Source: Pseudomonadota bacterium (GTDB lineage: Bacteria > Pseudomonadota > Gammaproteobacteria > SZUA-229). Taken from it: a stretch of DNA of 5,202 bases. A model generated the notes under the pieces. That model ran no database searches and was not told the origin of the DNA. It saw nothing but the letters and a program-made list of their open reading frames with translations. The first letter of the stretch is position 1. Each line of letters starts with the position of its first letter. A program made the position numbers and the translations under genes. The stretch is from contig DAOVJH010000130.1 of NCBI GenBank assembly GCA_030673345.1, positions 1 to 5,202 of the forward strand, given 5' to 3'. Of the stretch, positions 1 to 5,202 are shown in pieces.

Positions 1-1
1 C

Positions 2-814
2 GTTGCCACGCCGATAGGAAATTTGGATGATATCACGCAGCGCGCGATATCCGTCCTTGGTCAGGTGGATATAATCGCTGCAGAAGACACGCGCCATAGC
101 CAGCGCCTGTTATCGTTTCTCGGTATCAAGGCCAGGTTGCTAGCATATCATGAGCACAATGAAGATCGCATGACACCTAAACTGCTCGGTGAACTGGCTT
201 CAGGTAAGTCGATAGCGCTGATATCGGATGCAGGCACACCGCTGATAAGCGACCCTGGTTATCGCCTGGTGTCGCAGGCACATGATGATGCGGTTGATAT
301 CGTGCCTGTACCGGGCGTGTGTGCGGCCATAACAGCATTGAGTGCTGCAGGTCTGGCAACAGATTCATTTACCTTTGAAGGTTTTCCACCGGCAAAACGG
401 GGCACGCGCTTACATTTTCTGGAACTGCTAGCCGAACAGCAGCGAACGATGATCTTTTACATCTCATGCCACCGGGTCGTCGAAACCCTGAAAGATATGC
501 AGGCCGTATTCGGTGAAGACAGGCGGGCTACATTTGCCAGGGAGCTGACCAAGACATTTGAGACCATAAAGAGGGCAGGTCTGTCAGAGCTGGTGAGTTG
601 GGTAGAGGCCGATGATAATCAGCGTAAAGGCGAGATCGTGCTGGTCGTTGAAGGCAAGGTAGAGCAGGCTTCTGATACCGCCCAGATCGATCATTATCTA
701 TCAGTGTTGCTCGCCGAACTGCCGGTGAAACAAGCGGTTAGTATGGTAGTGAAGTTGACCGGTGAGCATAAGAATGATGTTTACCGGCGTGCGCTGGAAT
801 TGAAAGAGTCATAA
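2..814 (+). CDS. rsmI: 16S rRNA (cytidine1402-2'-O)-methyltransferase RsmI, 5'-truncated by window edge
   Basis: RsmI uses S-adenosylmethionine to 2'-O-methylate C1402 of 16S rRNA in the decoding centre. The frame is open from base 2 and begins with VATPIGNLDDI, the conserved N-terminal strand of the family, so the true start lies a few codons outside the window. The TTG at 23 falls inside this motif and is not a start. About 270 residues are visible (E. coli RsmI has 286). Other family motifs are AAEDTRHSQRLL, LISDAGTPLISDPGYR (SAM-binding loop), PVPGVCAAITALSAAGL, EGFPPAKRG, ARELTKTFET and KGEIVLVVEG. The C-terminal tail, LPVKQAVSMVVKLTG and onward, matches the small helical domain of full-length RsmI. 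One oddity is FYISCHR at about 458-478, where E. coli RsmI has FYESTHR. The gene ends 3 bp before the next one, which suggests cotranscription. The identification is secure. Confidence 0.95.
   Translation, partial: VATPIGNLDDITQRAISVLGQVDIIAAEDTRHSQRLLSFLGIKARLLAYHEHNEDRMTPKLLGELASGKSIALISDAGTPLISDPGYRLVSQAHDDAVDIVPVPGVCAAITALSAAGLATDSFTFEGFPPAKRGTRLHFLELLAEQQRTMIFYISCHRVVETLKDMQAVFGEDRRATFARELTKTFETIKRAGLSELVSWVEADDNQRKGEIVLVVEGKVEQASDTAQIDHYLSVLLAELPVKQAVSMVVKLTGEHKNDVYRRALELKES
803..808 (+). promoter_or_regulatory. Shine-Dalgarno site of the TraB/GumN gene, inside the rsmI 3' end
   Basis: AAAGAG lies 9 bp before the ATG at 818 and within the last codons of rsmI. No room for a promoter exists between the two genes, so translation of the downstream gene probably depends on the rsmI transcript. 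Confidence 0.5.
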
Positions 815-817
815 TTC

Positions 818-1696
818 ATGAAAAGAGTTAGTTTGATATTGTTAAGTTTTTTGTTTGTCGTAAACAGCTATGCGGCAAATGACAAAGCTTTTTCCTGGCA
901 ACTGACTTCTGGCAGCGCGACCGTTTTTTTGCTCGGTTCGATCCATTTTGCCGATAAAAGTTTTTACCCGCTGCGTGAAGAGATAGAGGCGGCTTTTAAA
1001 GCATCGGATACGCTCGTCGTCGAGCTGGATATCAACAAGATAGATCATAATGCCTACAACCGCATATTGGTTGAAAGAGGCATCTATAAAGATGGTCTAA
1101 CGATCAAGGACGCCATCTCAGAAGGCACATGGTTGCTGCTCGAGCAGCGTTTGCAGCAGCTGAACATCTCTTATGACGATGTAAAAAGTTATAAGCCGGG
1201 TATTCTGGTGCTGACCTTAACTGCGATGCAGATCATGCAGATGGGGTTTGATCCGGAGCTTGGAATCGATGCTTATTTCCTGAAAAAAGCGGCATCAGGT
1301 TCTCCTGTAAAAAAAATAATCGAGCTCGAAACACTGGAACAGCAGATAAATATCTTTTTAGAGATTCCTGACAGTGATCTTCTGTTAAAAGAAAGCCTGT
1401 ATTCGTTCGATGACTCAGAATCAATGATGGCAGATATGGTTAGCTACTGGAAAACCGGTGACCAGGAAAAGATGCATGAGCTGCTGTTCGAGGATGCGCT
1501 GACTGAGTACCCTGCATTCAGCGCGATATATGACAGCCTGTTCTACCAGAGAAATTCACAGATGGTGTCCAGGATCGAGCAGATGTTAAAACAGCCAGGG
1601 CGTTACTTTGTCGTCGTCGGCAGTGGACACCTGATCGGCGAAAAAGGCATCGTGAATATGCTGAAAGAAAAAGGCTATAAGCTGAAGCGCTTATAG
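818..1696 (+). CDS. TraB/GumN (YbaP-like) family protein, probably exported
   Basis: The 292-residue product belongs to the TraB/GumN superfamily (COG3735, E. coli YbaP type), metal-dependent hydrolase-like proteins related to eukaryotic TIKI proteases. The bacterial members' substrate is generally unknown. Residues 1-19 form a signal peptide: K2-R3, a hydrophobic core, then S-Y-A before A20, with no lipobox cysteine, so a soluble periplasmic or otherwise exported location is inferred. Family hallmarks are LLGSIHFADKSFYPL (38-52, with the first G-x-x-H), VVELDI (67-72), GIDAYFLKKA (149-158), ELETLEQQ (169-176) and the C-terminal VVVGSGHLIGEKGI (265-278, with the second G-x-x-H). Length and both histidine motifs are intact. 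It follows rsmI by 3 bp. The last codons are part of a terminator stem. The family assignment is firm; the biological role is not known. Confidence 0.9.
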   Translation: MKRVSLILLSFLFVVNSYAANDKAFSWQLTSGSATVFLLGSIHFADKSFYPLREEIEAAFKASDTLVVELDINKIDHNAYNRILVERGIYKDGLTIKDAISEGTWLLLEQRLQQLNISYDDVKSYKPGILVLTLTAMQIMQMGFDPELGIDAYFLKKAASGSPVKKIIELETLEQQINIFLEIPDSDLLLKESLYSFDDSESMMADMVSYWKTGDQEKMHELLFEDALTEYPAFSAIYDSLFYQRNSQMVSRIEQMLKQPGRYFVVVGSGHLIGEKGIVNMLKEKGYKLKRL

Positions 1697-1700
1697 CCTT
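1671..1700. terminator. Bidirectional intrinsic terminator between converging genes
   Basis: A perfect 12-bp stem (1671-1682 with 1689-1700, AAGGCTATAAGC/GCTTATAGCCTT) closes a 6-base loop. On the minus strand the stem is followed by TTTCTTTC, giving a good U-rich tract for stopping the accC transcript. On the + strand the tract is only CTGTTT, so termination of the rsmI-GumN transcript is likely but weaker. The stem overlaps the last codons and the TAG stop of the GumN gene. A second, AT-rich stem (ATAAGTTT 1713-1720 with AAACTTAT 1730-1737) covers the accC stop codon. Confidence 0.75.
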
Positions 1701-1733
1701 CTGTTTAAAGTGATAAGTTTAAAAATTTAAAAC

Positions 1734-3074
1734 TTATATTCCGAGCTTCTTCTCAAGATAGTGGATGTTAGTGCCACCCGCCTGAAAATTGGCGTCGTCT
1801 ATGATCTCTTTGTGTAATTCGATATTGGTGTTGATGCCGGTGATGCTGATCTCGTCGAGCGCCCCTCGCATGCGAGCCAGCGCAATATCCCGGTCGTTGC
1901 CATAAGCGATTAACTTGCCGATCATCGAGTCGTAATGCGGTGGTACGACATAACCGCCATAGATGTGTGTGTCGACGCGAATGCCAGGGCCGCCGGGCGG
2001 GTGGTAACGTTCGATCTTTCCTGGTGACGGGATAAACGTTTTGCTATGTTCAGCATTTAAACGGCACTCGATAGCGTGGCCCCTGAATTCGATATCACTC
2101 TGCTTCATCCGCAGTTTTTCACCGGAAGCTATGTAAAGCTGTTCTTTGATGATGTCTATGCCAGTAATCATTTCTGTCACCGGGTGCTCGACCTGAACAC
2201 GGGTATTCATCTCGATGAAATAAAACTCGTCGTCCTGATATAGAAATTCAAAAGTGCCGGCACCGCGGTATTTGATTTTGTTACAGGCATCAACGCATCG
2301 CTGACCAATTTTTTTACGCTGTTTAGGTGTGATACCCGGCGCAGGCGCTTCTTCCACCACTTTCTGGTTGCGACGTTGCATAGAGCAGTCACGTTCGCCC
2401 AGGTGAACGGCGTTACCCTGACCGTCAGATAAAACCTGTATCTCGACATGGCGCGGTGTTTCCAGATATTTCTCCATGTACACCATGCTGTTGCCGAAAA
2501 AGGTTCCTGCTTCCTGCTTGGTGAGTGCGATCGAGTTTGTCAGTGTCGCATCTGAATGCACTACGCGCATGCCGCGGCCGCCGCCGCCACCAGCTGCTTT
2601 TATGATGATTGGATAGCCGATTTTATTAGCCAGTTTTATATTTGTGTCGTTGTCTTCACCTAGTGGGCCGTCGGAGCCCGGCACACAAGGAACGCCAGCA
2701 CTTTTCATTGCTTCAATAGCGGCGACTTTGTCGCCCATAATGCGAATGGATTCAGGCGTCGGACCGATAAAGATGAATCCGCTGTCTTCGACGCGTTCAG
2801 CAAAGTCTGCATTCTCGGATAAAAAACCATAACCGGGATGTATAGCCACAGCATCAGTCACTTCAGCAGCACTGATGATAGCGGGAACATTGAGGTAGCT
2901 TTGATCAGAAGGCGCAGGTCCTATACATACTGATTCGTCTGCTAGCCGTACGTGTTTAAGATCACGGTCAGGTTCAGAATGAACCGCAACAGTTTTTACG
3001 CCCAGCTCACGGCAAGCACGCAATATGCGTAATGCAATTTCGCCTCTATTGGCGATAACAACTTTGGATAACAT
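1734..3074 (-). CDS. accC: Biotin carboxylase subunit of acetyl-CoA carboxylase
   Basis: AccC carboxylates the biotin carried on AccB, using ATP and bicarbonate, as the first half-reaction of acetyl-CoA carboxylase in the cytoplasm. The 446 residues (E. coli 449) show the full ATP-grasp layout. There is an N-terminal [17 protein letters not shown] domain, a glycine-rich loop [13 protein letters not shown] (160-172), and a C-terminal domain with [11 protein letters not shown]. Residues align without offset to E. coli numbering: K116, K159, H209, K238 ([10 protein letters not shown]), E276, E288, N290, R292 ([13 protein letters not shown]) and R338 are all present, so it should be active. The start is fixed by the canonical [14 protein letters not shown] and an SD (TAAGG) that overlaps the accB stop. 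accB lies 11 bp upstream. In many gammaproteobacteria prmA follows accC, but here a terminator follows and no prmA is present. Confidence 0.98.
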   Translation of the reverse strand: MLSKVVIANRGEIALRILRACRELGVKTVAVHSEPDRDLKHVRLADESVCIGPAPSDQSYLNVPAIISAAEVTDAVAIHPGYGFLSENADFAERVEDSGFIFIGPTPESIRIMGDKVAAIEAMKSAGVPCVPGSDGPLGEDNDTNIKLANKIGYPIIIKAAGGGGGRGMRVVHSDATLTNSIALTKQEAGTFFGNSMVYMEKYLETPRHVEIQVLSDGQGNAVHLGERDCSMQRRNQKVVEEAPAPGITPKQRKKIGQRCVDACNKIKYRGAGTFEFLYQDDEFYFIEMNTRVQVEHPVTEMITGIDIIKEQLYIASGEKLRMKQSDIEFRGHAIECRLNAEHSKTFIPSPGKIERYHPPGGPGIRVDTHIYGGYVVPPHYDSMIGKLIAYGNDRDIALARMRGALDEISITGINTNIELHKEIIDDANFQAGGTNIHYLEKKLGI

Positions 3075-3083
3075 AGAACTGTG

Positions 3084-3088
3084 CCTTA
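3084..3088 (-). promoter_or_regulatory. accC Shine-Dalgarno overlapping the accB stop codon
   Basis: On the minus strand TAAGG combines the accB TAA stop with an SD-like AAGG, 9 bases ahead of the accC ATG. This arrangement suggests translational coupling, which would suit subunits made together. Confidence 0.55.
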
Positions 3089-3535
3089 TTCGATGACGAT
3101 AAGAGGTTGACCAAACTCAACAGGTTGAGCGTTTTCAACCAGGATGGCTTTAACCACACCTGACTTATCGGCTTCGATCTGATTAAGAATTTTCATTGCT
3201 TCGATGATACAAACGGTATCACCTTCGCTGACGCTGTCGCCGACCTTGCAAAAAGCAGGTGCGCCGGGAGAGGCTGCTGTATAGAAAGTACCAACCATTG
3301 GTGCATCAACAGTATGTCCGCTGATGGCAGGGCTGTCAGTTGAGCTCTCAGGCTCTGCTGCGGCAACCGGGGCGGCGACTGGCGCTGCTGCAAATTGCTG
3401 AACGGGTGCAGGTGCGACTGCATTAGAGCCATAACGTGAAATACGTACAGACTCTTCACCTTCGTTAATTTCAATTTCAGCAATACCGGATTCTTCCAGC
3501 AGCTCGATTAATTTTTTTACTTTACGAATATCCAT
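3086..3535 (-). CDS. accB: Biotin carboxyl carrier protein of acetyl-CoA carboxylase (BCCP)
   Basis: AccB carries the covalently bound biotin that shuttles carboxyl groups from AccC to the carboxyltransferase AccAD. The 149 residues (E. coli 156) fall into three parts. The N-terminal segment is [18 protein letters not shown], used for assembly with AccC. A flexible Ala/Pro/Val-rich linker spans about 40-70. The C-terminal biotinyl domain spans about 75-149 with [18 protein letters not shown] (including the thumb insertion typical of true BCCPs), [17 protein letters not shown] and a terminal PLIVIE. Biotin is expected on K115. The residue after it is isoleucine where E. coli has methionine (AMKI instead of AMKM). 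An AAAAGG SD lies about 10 bases upstream of the ATG. aroQ ends 19 bp upstream, and accC follows 11 bp downstream, as in many relatives. Confidence 0.97.
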   Translation of the reverse strand: MDIRKVKKLIELLEESGIAEIEINEGEESVRISRYGSNAVAPAPVQQFAAAPVAAPVAAAEPESSTDSPAISGHTVDAPMVGTFYTAASPGAPAFCKVGDSVSEGDTVCIIEAMKILNQIEADKSGVVKAILVENAQPVEFGQPLIVIE

Positions 3536-3554
3536 AAGAATATACCTTTTGGTT

Positions 3555-3998
3555 TTAACCTTGTTGTAATTGATTTATTGCAGCCTGTAACGCCAGTTCA
3601 TAACCTTGTGCACCAAGGCCTGAGATAACACCAACTGCAATATCAGAAAAATAGGAATGTTCACGGAACGCTTCGCGTGCATGAACATTGGATAAATGAA
3701 TTTCTATAAATGGAATATCAACACCGCTGAGAGCATCACGCAGTGCGACACTGGTATGGGTAAATGCTGCCGGGTTAATAATAATAAACCGTACGTCATT
3801 TTTAGCTGCGTTATGAATATGCTCGATCAGTTCGACTTCAGCGTTACTTTGCACGCTTTCCAGGCTGAGATTGTTTTCAGCTGCAATCTTTGACAGGGTG
3901 CTGTTAATACTGTCGAGCGTATCTGATCCATAATGTTCAGGTTCGCGAGTCCCTAACAGGTTCAGATTGGGGCCATTGATAACGAGTAAATCTGGCAT
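3555..3998 (-). CDS. aroQ: Type II 3-dehydroquinate dehydratase
   Basis: AroQ converts 3-dehydroquinate to 3-dehydroshikimate, the third step of the shikimate pathway leading to aromatic amino acids, in the cytoplasm as a dodecamer. The 147 residues match the type II family's length. Visible active-site elements are [16 protein letters not shown] (N11, R18, Y23), QSNAEVEL (50-57), [18 protein letters not shown] (N75, H81), [15 protein letters not shown] (E99, H101, R112) and the C-terminal [20 protein letters not shown]. The start is fixed by homology, because the first codons lead straight into the catalytic loop. No good Shine-Dalgarno is visible before it (CTATAAAA precedes the ATG), which is unusual beside accB and accC. 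Placement just upstream of accBC is common in gammaproteobacteria, although the pathways are different. Confidence 0.97.
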   Translation of the reverse strand: MPDLLVINGPNLNLLGTREPEHYGSDTLDSINSTLSKIAAENNLSLESVQSNAEVELIEHIHNAAKNDVRFIIINPAAFTHTSVALRDALSGVDIPFIEIHLSNVHAREAFREHSYFSDIAVGVISGLGAQGYELALQAAINQLQQG

Positions 3999-4028
3999 TT
4001 TTATAGTTTTGCGGGCCGATTCCAGGAA

Positions 4029-4056
4029 AATATAATAATATACTAATGATTGTGCA
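4029..4056 (-). promoter_or_regulatory. Candidate sigma70 promoter for aroQ-accB-accC
   Basis: Read on the minus strand, TGCACA (4056-4051, 4 of 6 to TTGACA) and TATATT (4034-4029, 5 of 6 to TATAAT) are separated by 16 bases. Transcription would start near 4021, giving a leader of about 22 bases before the aroQ ATG at 3998. The region is very AT-rich, so chance matches are likely, and several other TAT-rich hexamers overlap. Confidence 0.35.
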
Positions 4057-4071
4057 TAAAAACTGGTTAAA

Positions 4072-4118
4072 TGTCCACAAATTTCGGCGAATTTGTAGCG
4101 AAATTCGTGAAATGGACA
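4072..4118 (-). promoter_or_regulatory. Imperfect hairpin in the tlpA-like/aroQ spacer
   Basis: TGTC (4072-4075) and CACAAATTTCG's segment at 4076-4086 pair with CGAAATTCGTG (4099-4109) and GACA (4115-4118). The inner part is 11 bp with one G-T pair, the loop is 12 bases and there is a 5-base bulge. Two shorter 7-bp stems overlap it and exclude each other: 4077-4083 with 4090-4096, and 4088-4094 with 4101-4107. It begins 14 bp after the thioredoxin stop. On the minus strand it is followed by TTTAACCAGTTTTT, a broken T tract. It could be a weak terminator or attenuator, or a DNA-binding palindrome just upstream of the candidate aroQ promoter. The sequence does not decide between these. Confidence 0.45.
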
Positions 4119-4131
4119 AATTCTTAATGAG

Positions 4132-4677
4132 TTATAGCTTAATCCCTCGTTCTTTCATTAGCTCTTTTGCACGTATCTTGCTTAGTTCTCCCCTGATCGT
4201 GTAGCTAATTTCGCCGTCACGATTGATGATTACCGTGTATGGCAGTGCGCCAATTCCGTTTCCATAGCGCTTCGCAAGCATGATGCCTTCGTCCTCGACG
4301 ACCAGTGATGGGTAGTTCATGCCTACCTCTTCGGCGTATTTACGAACAGCTGCCTCATCATCAATGGCGATGCCAACGATCTGGAACCCCTGATTATCAT
4401 ATGTTTCCTGCAGCTCGATAAATGCGGGAATCTCTTTCAGGCAGGGAGGACACCAGGTCGCCCAGAAATTAAGAAAAACTAATTTGCCGTCCCACTCCTT
4501 GATATTACGCATTTCACCGTTTAGATCCAGAGCAGCAAATTCTGGACGCTGGAAGCCGATGGCCGGATTGATTACAGTTTTTACCTGTACCGATTCATGG
4601 TTGAGGTATCTCTGGAAAGCAAAACCGCTGCTGCTGGCGATGGCGATGGCGACAATAATAAATATGGTGTTTTTCAT
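4132..4677 (-). CDS. TlpA/ResA-like membrane-anchored thiol-disulfide oxidoreductase
   Basis: The 181-residue product is a thioredoxin-fold protein of the TlpA/ResA/DsbE group, which reduce disulfides outside the cytoplasmic membrane, often in cytochrome c maturation or oxidase assembly. Residues 4-22 form a hydrophobic signal anchor without a lipobox, and the catalytic domain would face the periplasm. The domain shows the AhpC/TSA-type entry [12 protein letters not shown] (44-55), [13 protein letters not shown] (67-79, active cysteines C76 and C79), GIAIDDE (102-108) and the cis-proline loop [13 protein letters not shown] (143-155). The frame stays open to an ATG at 4779, but the start at 4677 is preferred. 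It puts the anchor at the N terminus and gives the usual family length, whereas the longer version begins inside a REP-like palindrome and adds a non-hydrophobic leader. Neither start has a clear SD. aroQ is 133 bp downstream. The precise client protein is unknown. Confidence 0.9.
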   Translation of the reverse strand: MKNTIFIIVAIAIASSSGFAFQRYLNHESVQVKTVINPAIGFQRPEFAALDLNGEMRNIKEWDGKLVFLNFWATWCPPCLKEIPAFIELQETYDNQGFQIVGIAIDDEAAVRKYAEEVGMNYPSLVVEDEGIMLAKRYGNGIGALPYTVIINRDGEISYTIRGELSKIRAKELMKERGIKL

Positions 4678-4697
4678 TTTATATAAGAGGGGGGAAA

Positions 4698-4713
4698 GCT
4701 GAAAAGATTCAGC
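4698..4713. repeat. Small perfect hairpin in the leader of the tlpA-like gene
   Basis: GCTGAA (4698-4703) and TTCAGC (4708-4713) form a 6-bp stem with a 4-base loop. It lies 21 bp upstream of the preferred start at 4677 and is separated from it by a C-run (minus strand CCCCCC). On the minus strand it would sit in the mRNA leader if transcription starts further upstream. No T tract follows, so it is not a convincing terminator. Confidence 0.35.
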
Positions 4714-4758
4714 GTATTTTATATGAAACTGGTTTGGTATTGATAGTTTCTCGTTCCT

Positions 4759-4786
4759 GTAGGAGCGGATTTTATTCATTCCGCGA
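4759..4786 (+). repeat. REP-like palindrome of the GTAGGAGCGG type
   Basis: GTAGGAGCGG (4759-4768), a spacer, then CCGCGA (4781-4786) reproduces the layout of the GTAG-headed REP sequences known from Pseudomonas and other gammaproteobacteria. These have an unpaired GTAGGAG head, a GCGG stem and a CCGCGA close. Here the stem is GCGGA with TCCGC around a 10-base loop. Such elements are typically scattered between genes and are mobilised by REP-associated tyrosine transposases (RAYTs); no RAYT gene is in this window. Only one copy is seen, so assignment rests on motif resemblance. Confidence 0.65.
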
Positions 4787-4854
4787 TCTTTTTTGTTTCA
4801 GATTTGGCTAGGGTTGGTTGAATAATATTTACAGTTGGTATTTAGTTAGGCCTT
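4787..4854. other. Short intergenic stretch without visible features
   Basis: This AT-rich segment lies between the REP-like palindrome and the hairpin run. No ORF, RNA gene or convincing promoter was seen in it. Confidence 0.4.
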
Positions 4855-4951
4855 GCGGTATTCGCACCGCGGGCGAGGCACTTTTTTCAGCAGCTAAAAA
4901 AGTACCCAAAAAAGCCGTCGCTACGCCTGTCGCCCCGTAGAAAGCACGGGG
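4855..4951. repeat. Run of small adjacent and nested hairpins, non-coding
   Basis: Several inverted repeats follow each other with almost no gap. GCGGT (4855-4859) pairs with ACCGC (4866-4870). GGGCGAGGC (4871-4879) pairs with GCCTGTCGCCC (4925-4935) with a 2-base bulge, and encloses a stem ACTTTTTT (4880-4887) with AAAAAAGT (4896-4903). CCCCGT (4933-4938) pairs with ACGGGG (4946-4951). The frame 4846-5061 is open but has no usable start codon and reads as low-complexity basic protein, so it is not called a gene. The layout resembles dispersed non-coding repeats found between genes in proteobacteria, but copy number is unknown. Confidence 0.6.
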
Positions 4952-4954
4952 TTC

Positions 4955-5052
4955 CCATTGATGTGCTGTTGGTATCATGCTGTGAAAAAACTCGCAAAGA
5001 ACGCTCAGACAGTTTTCACAGAAAGCTCATGATACCAACAGCACATCAATGG
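4955..5052. repeat. Large inverted repeat with 25-bp perfect arms
   Basis: The arm 4955-4979 (CCATTGATGTG to TATCATG) is the exact reverse complement of 5028-5052. Inside, CTGTGAAAAAACT (4980-4992) pairs with AGTTTTCACAG (5011-5021) apart from a 2-base bulge. This leaves an 18-base apical loop (4993-5010) and a 6-base asymmetric bulge AAAGCT (5022-5027). The whole forms a hairpin of about 98 bases. Neither strand shows a T tract after the stem, so it is not an intrinsic terminator. No transposase gene or obvious target-site duplication is visible. It may be a miniature non-autonomous element, a palindromic repeat or a structured RNA; the sequence alone does not choose. Confidence 0.85.
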
Positions 5053-5202
5053 CTTGGCTAATGCGAGGAAAGGTAAAAAACGAATAACAAAAAAACAAAA
5101 CAGCGGCAATGAAAAAGCACAGCGCTTAACACAGACACCGTTTTTGACTTTGACTTACCCTCCGCATCAGCAAGCCATCAAAGCGGTGTTATTATCATGG
5201 GC
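5053..5202. other. Gene-free right edge with an imperfect palindrome
   Basis: No coding frame of useful length was found on either strand; minus-strand frames entering from the edge close quickly. An imperfect inverted repeat pairs ACACCGTTTTTGA (5135-5147) with TCAAAGCGGTGT (5178-5189), broken only around the central T/C positions. Between its arms is a tandem TTGACT TTGACT (5144-5155). The segment 5072-5100 is A-rich. This could continue the composite repeat to the left, or be the border of whatever lies beyond the window. Confidence 0.4.

Noticed and set aside
23..25. TTG as the start codon of rsmI
   Set aside because: The reading frame is open to base 2 and upstream codons encode VATPIGN, the conserved RsmI N-terminal motif, so this TTG is an internal leucine.
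2207..2449. Overlapping frame inside accC on the same strand
   Set aside because: It is a shadow frame of a well-conserved biotin carboxylase gene, without SD or recognisable motif. The frames at 3193-3483, 3696-3893, 2644-2832 and 4484-4702 were rejected for the same reason.
4716..4750. Sigma70 promoter for the tlpA-like gene
   Set aside because: TAAAAT or TATAAA near 4716-4723 could serve as -10, but no -35 hexamer better than 3 of 6 was found at a suitable distance.
4678..4779. 34-residue N-terminal extension of the TlpA-like protein
   Set aside because: It starts within a REP-like palindrome, has no SD, is not hydrophobic, and pushes the signal anchor inward; the ATG at 4677 gives a normal family member.
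4955..5052. CRISPR repeat or insertion-sequence ends
   Set aside because: There is only one pair of inverted arms, no regularly spaced direct repeats, no transposase gene between them and no visible target duplication.
4846..5061. Open + strand frame through the repeat block
   Set aside because: It lacks an ATG, GTG or TTG start with an SD, reads as lysine/arginine-rich low-complexity protein, and is explained by hairpin sequence.

Overview
The window looks like ordinary chromosomal DNA of a gammaproteobacterium. The support is the block aroQ-accB-accC, protein sequences close in pattern to Pseudomonas and Escherichia homologues (for example the QSNAE variant of AroQ and the AccC residue numbering), an rsmI gene, and a GTAGGAGCGG-type REP-like palindrome typical of this class. 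GC content is moderate by eye. Genus cannot be fixed from the sequence.

Layout. On the + strand, rsmI (2-814, start cut off by the window edge) is followed after 3 bp by a secreted TraB/GumN-family protein (818-1696). This pair converges on a minus-strand cluster, read from right to left: a membrane-anchored TlpA/ResA-like thioredoxin (4677-4132), aroQ (3998-3555), accB (3535-3086) and accC (3074-1734). A 12-bp perfect stem (1671-1700), lying across the last codons of the GumN gene, separates the converging units and probably terminates both. aroQ, accB and accC are spaced by 19 and 11 bp and are almost certainly one transcript. The thioredoxin gene lies 133 bp upstream of aroQ across a spacer holding an imperfect hairpin and a plausible promoter, so aroQ-accBC may be transcribed independently.

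Function. RsmI modifies 16S rRNA. AccB and AccC form the biotin carboxylase half of acetyl-CoA carboxylase, the first step of fatty-acid synthesis. AroQ is the third step of the shikimate pathway. The TlpA-like protein is an extracytoplasmic thiol-disulfide oxidoreductase. This is housekeeping content, and no defence, mobile or secondary-metabolite gene cluster is visible.

The part not explained by genes is 4678-5202 (about 525 bp). It has no convincing ORF but is packed with inverted repeats: a REP-like palindrome (4759-4786), a run of small hairpins (4855-4951), a large inverted repeat with 25-bp perfect arms (4955-5052), and a further imperfect palindrome (5135-5189). This is the stretch most worth a second look. 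It looks like a composite non-coding repeat, but its copy number and identity cannot be judged from one window.
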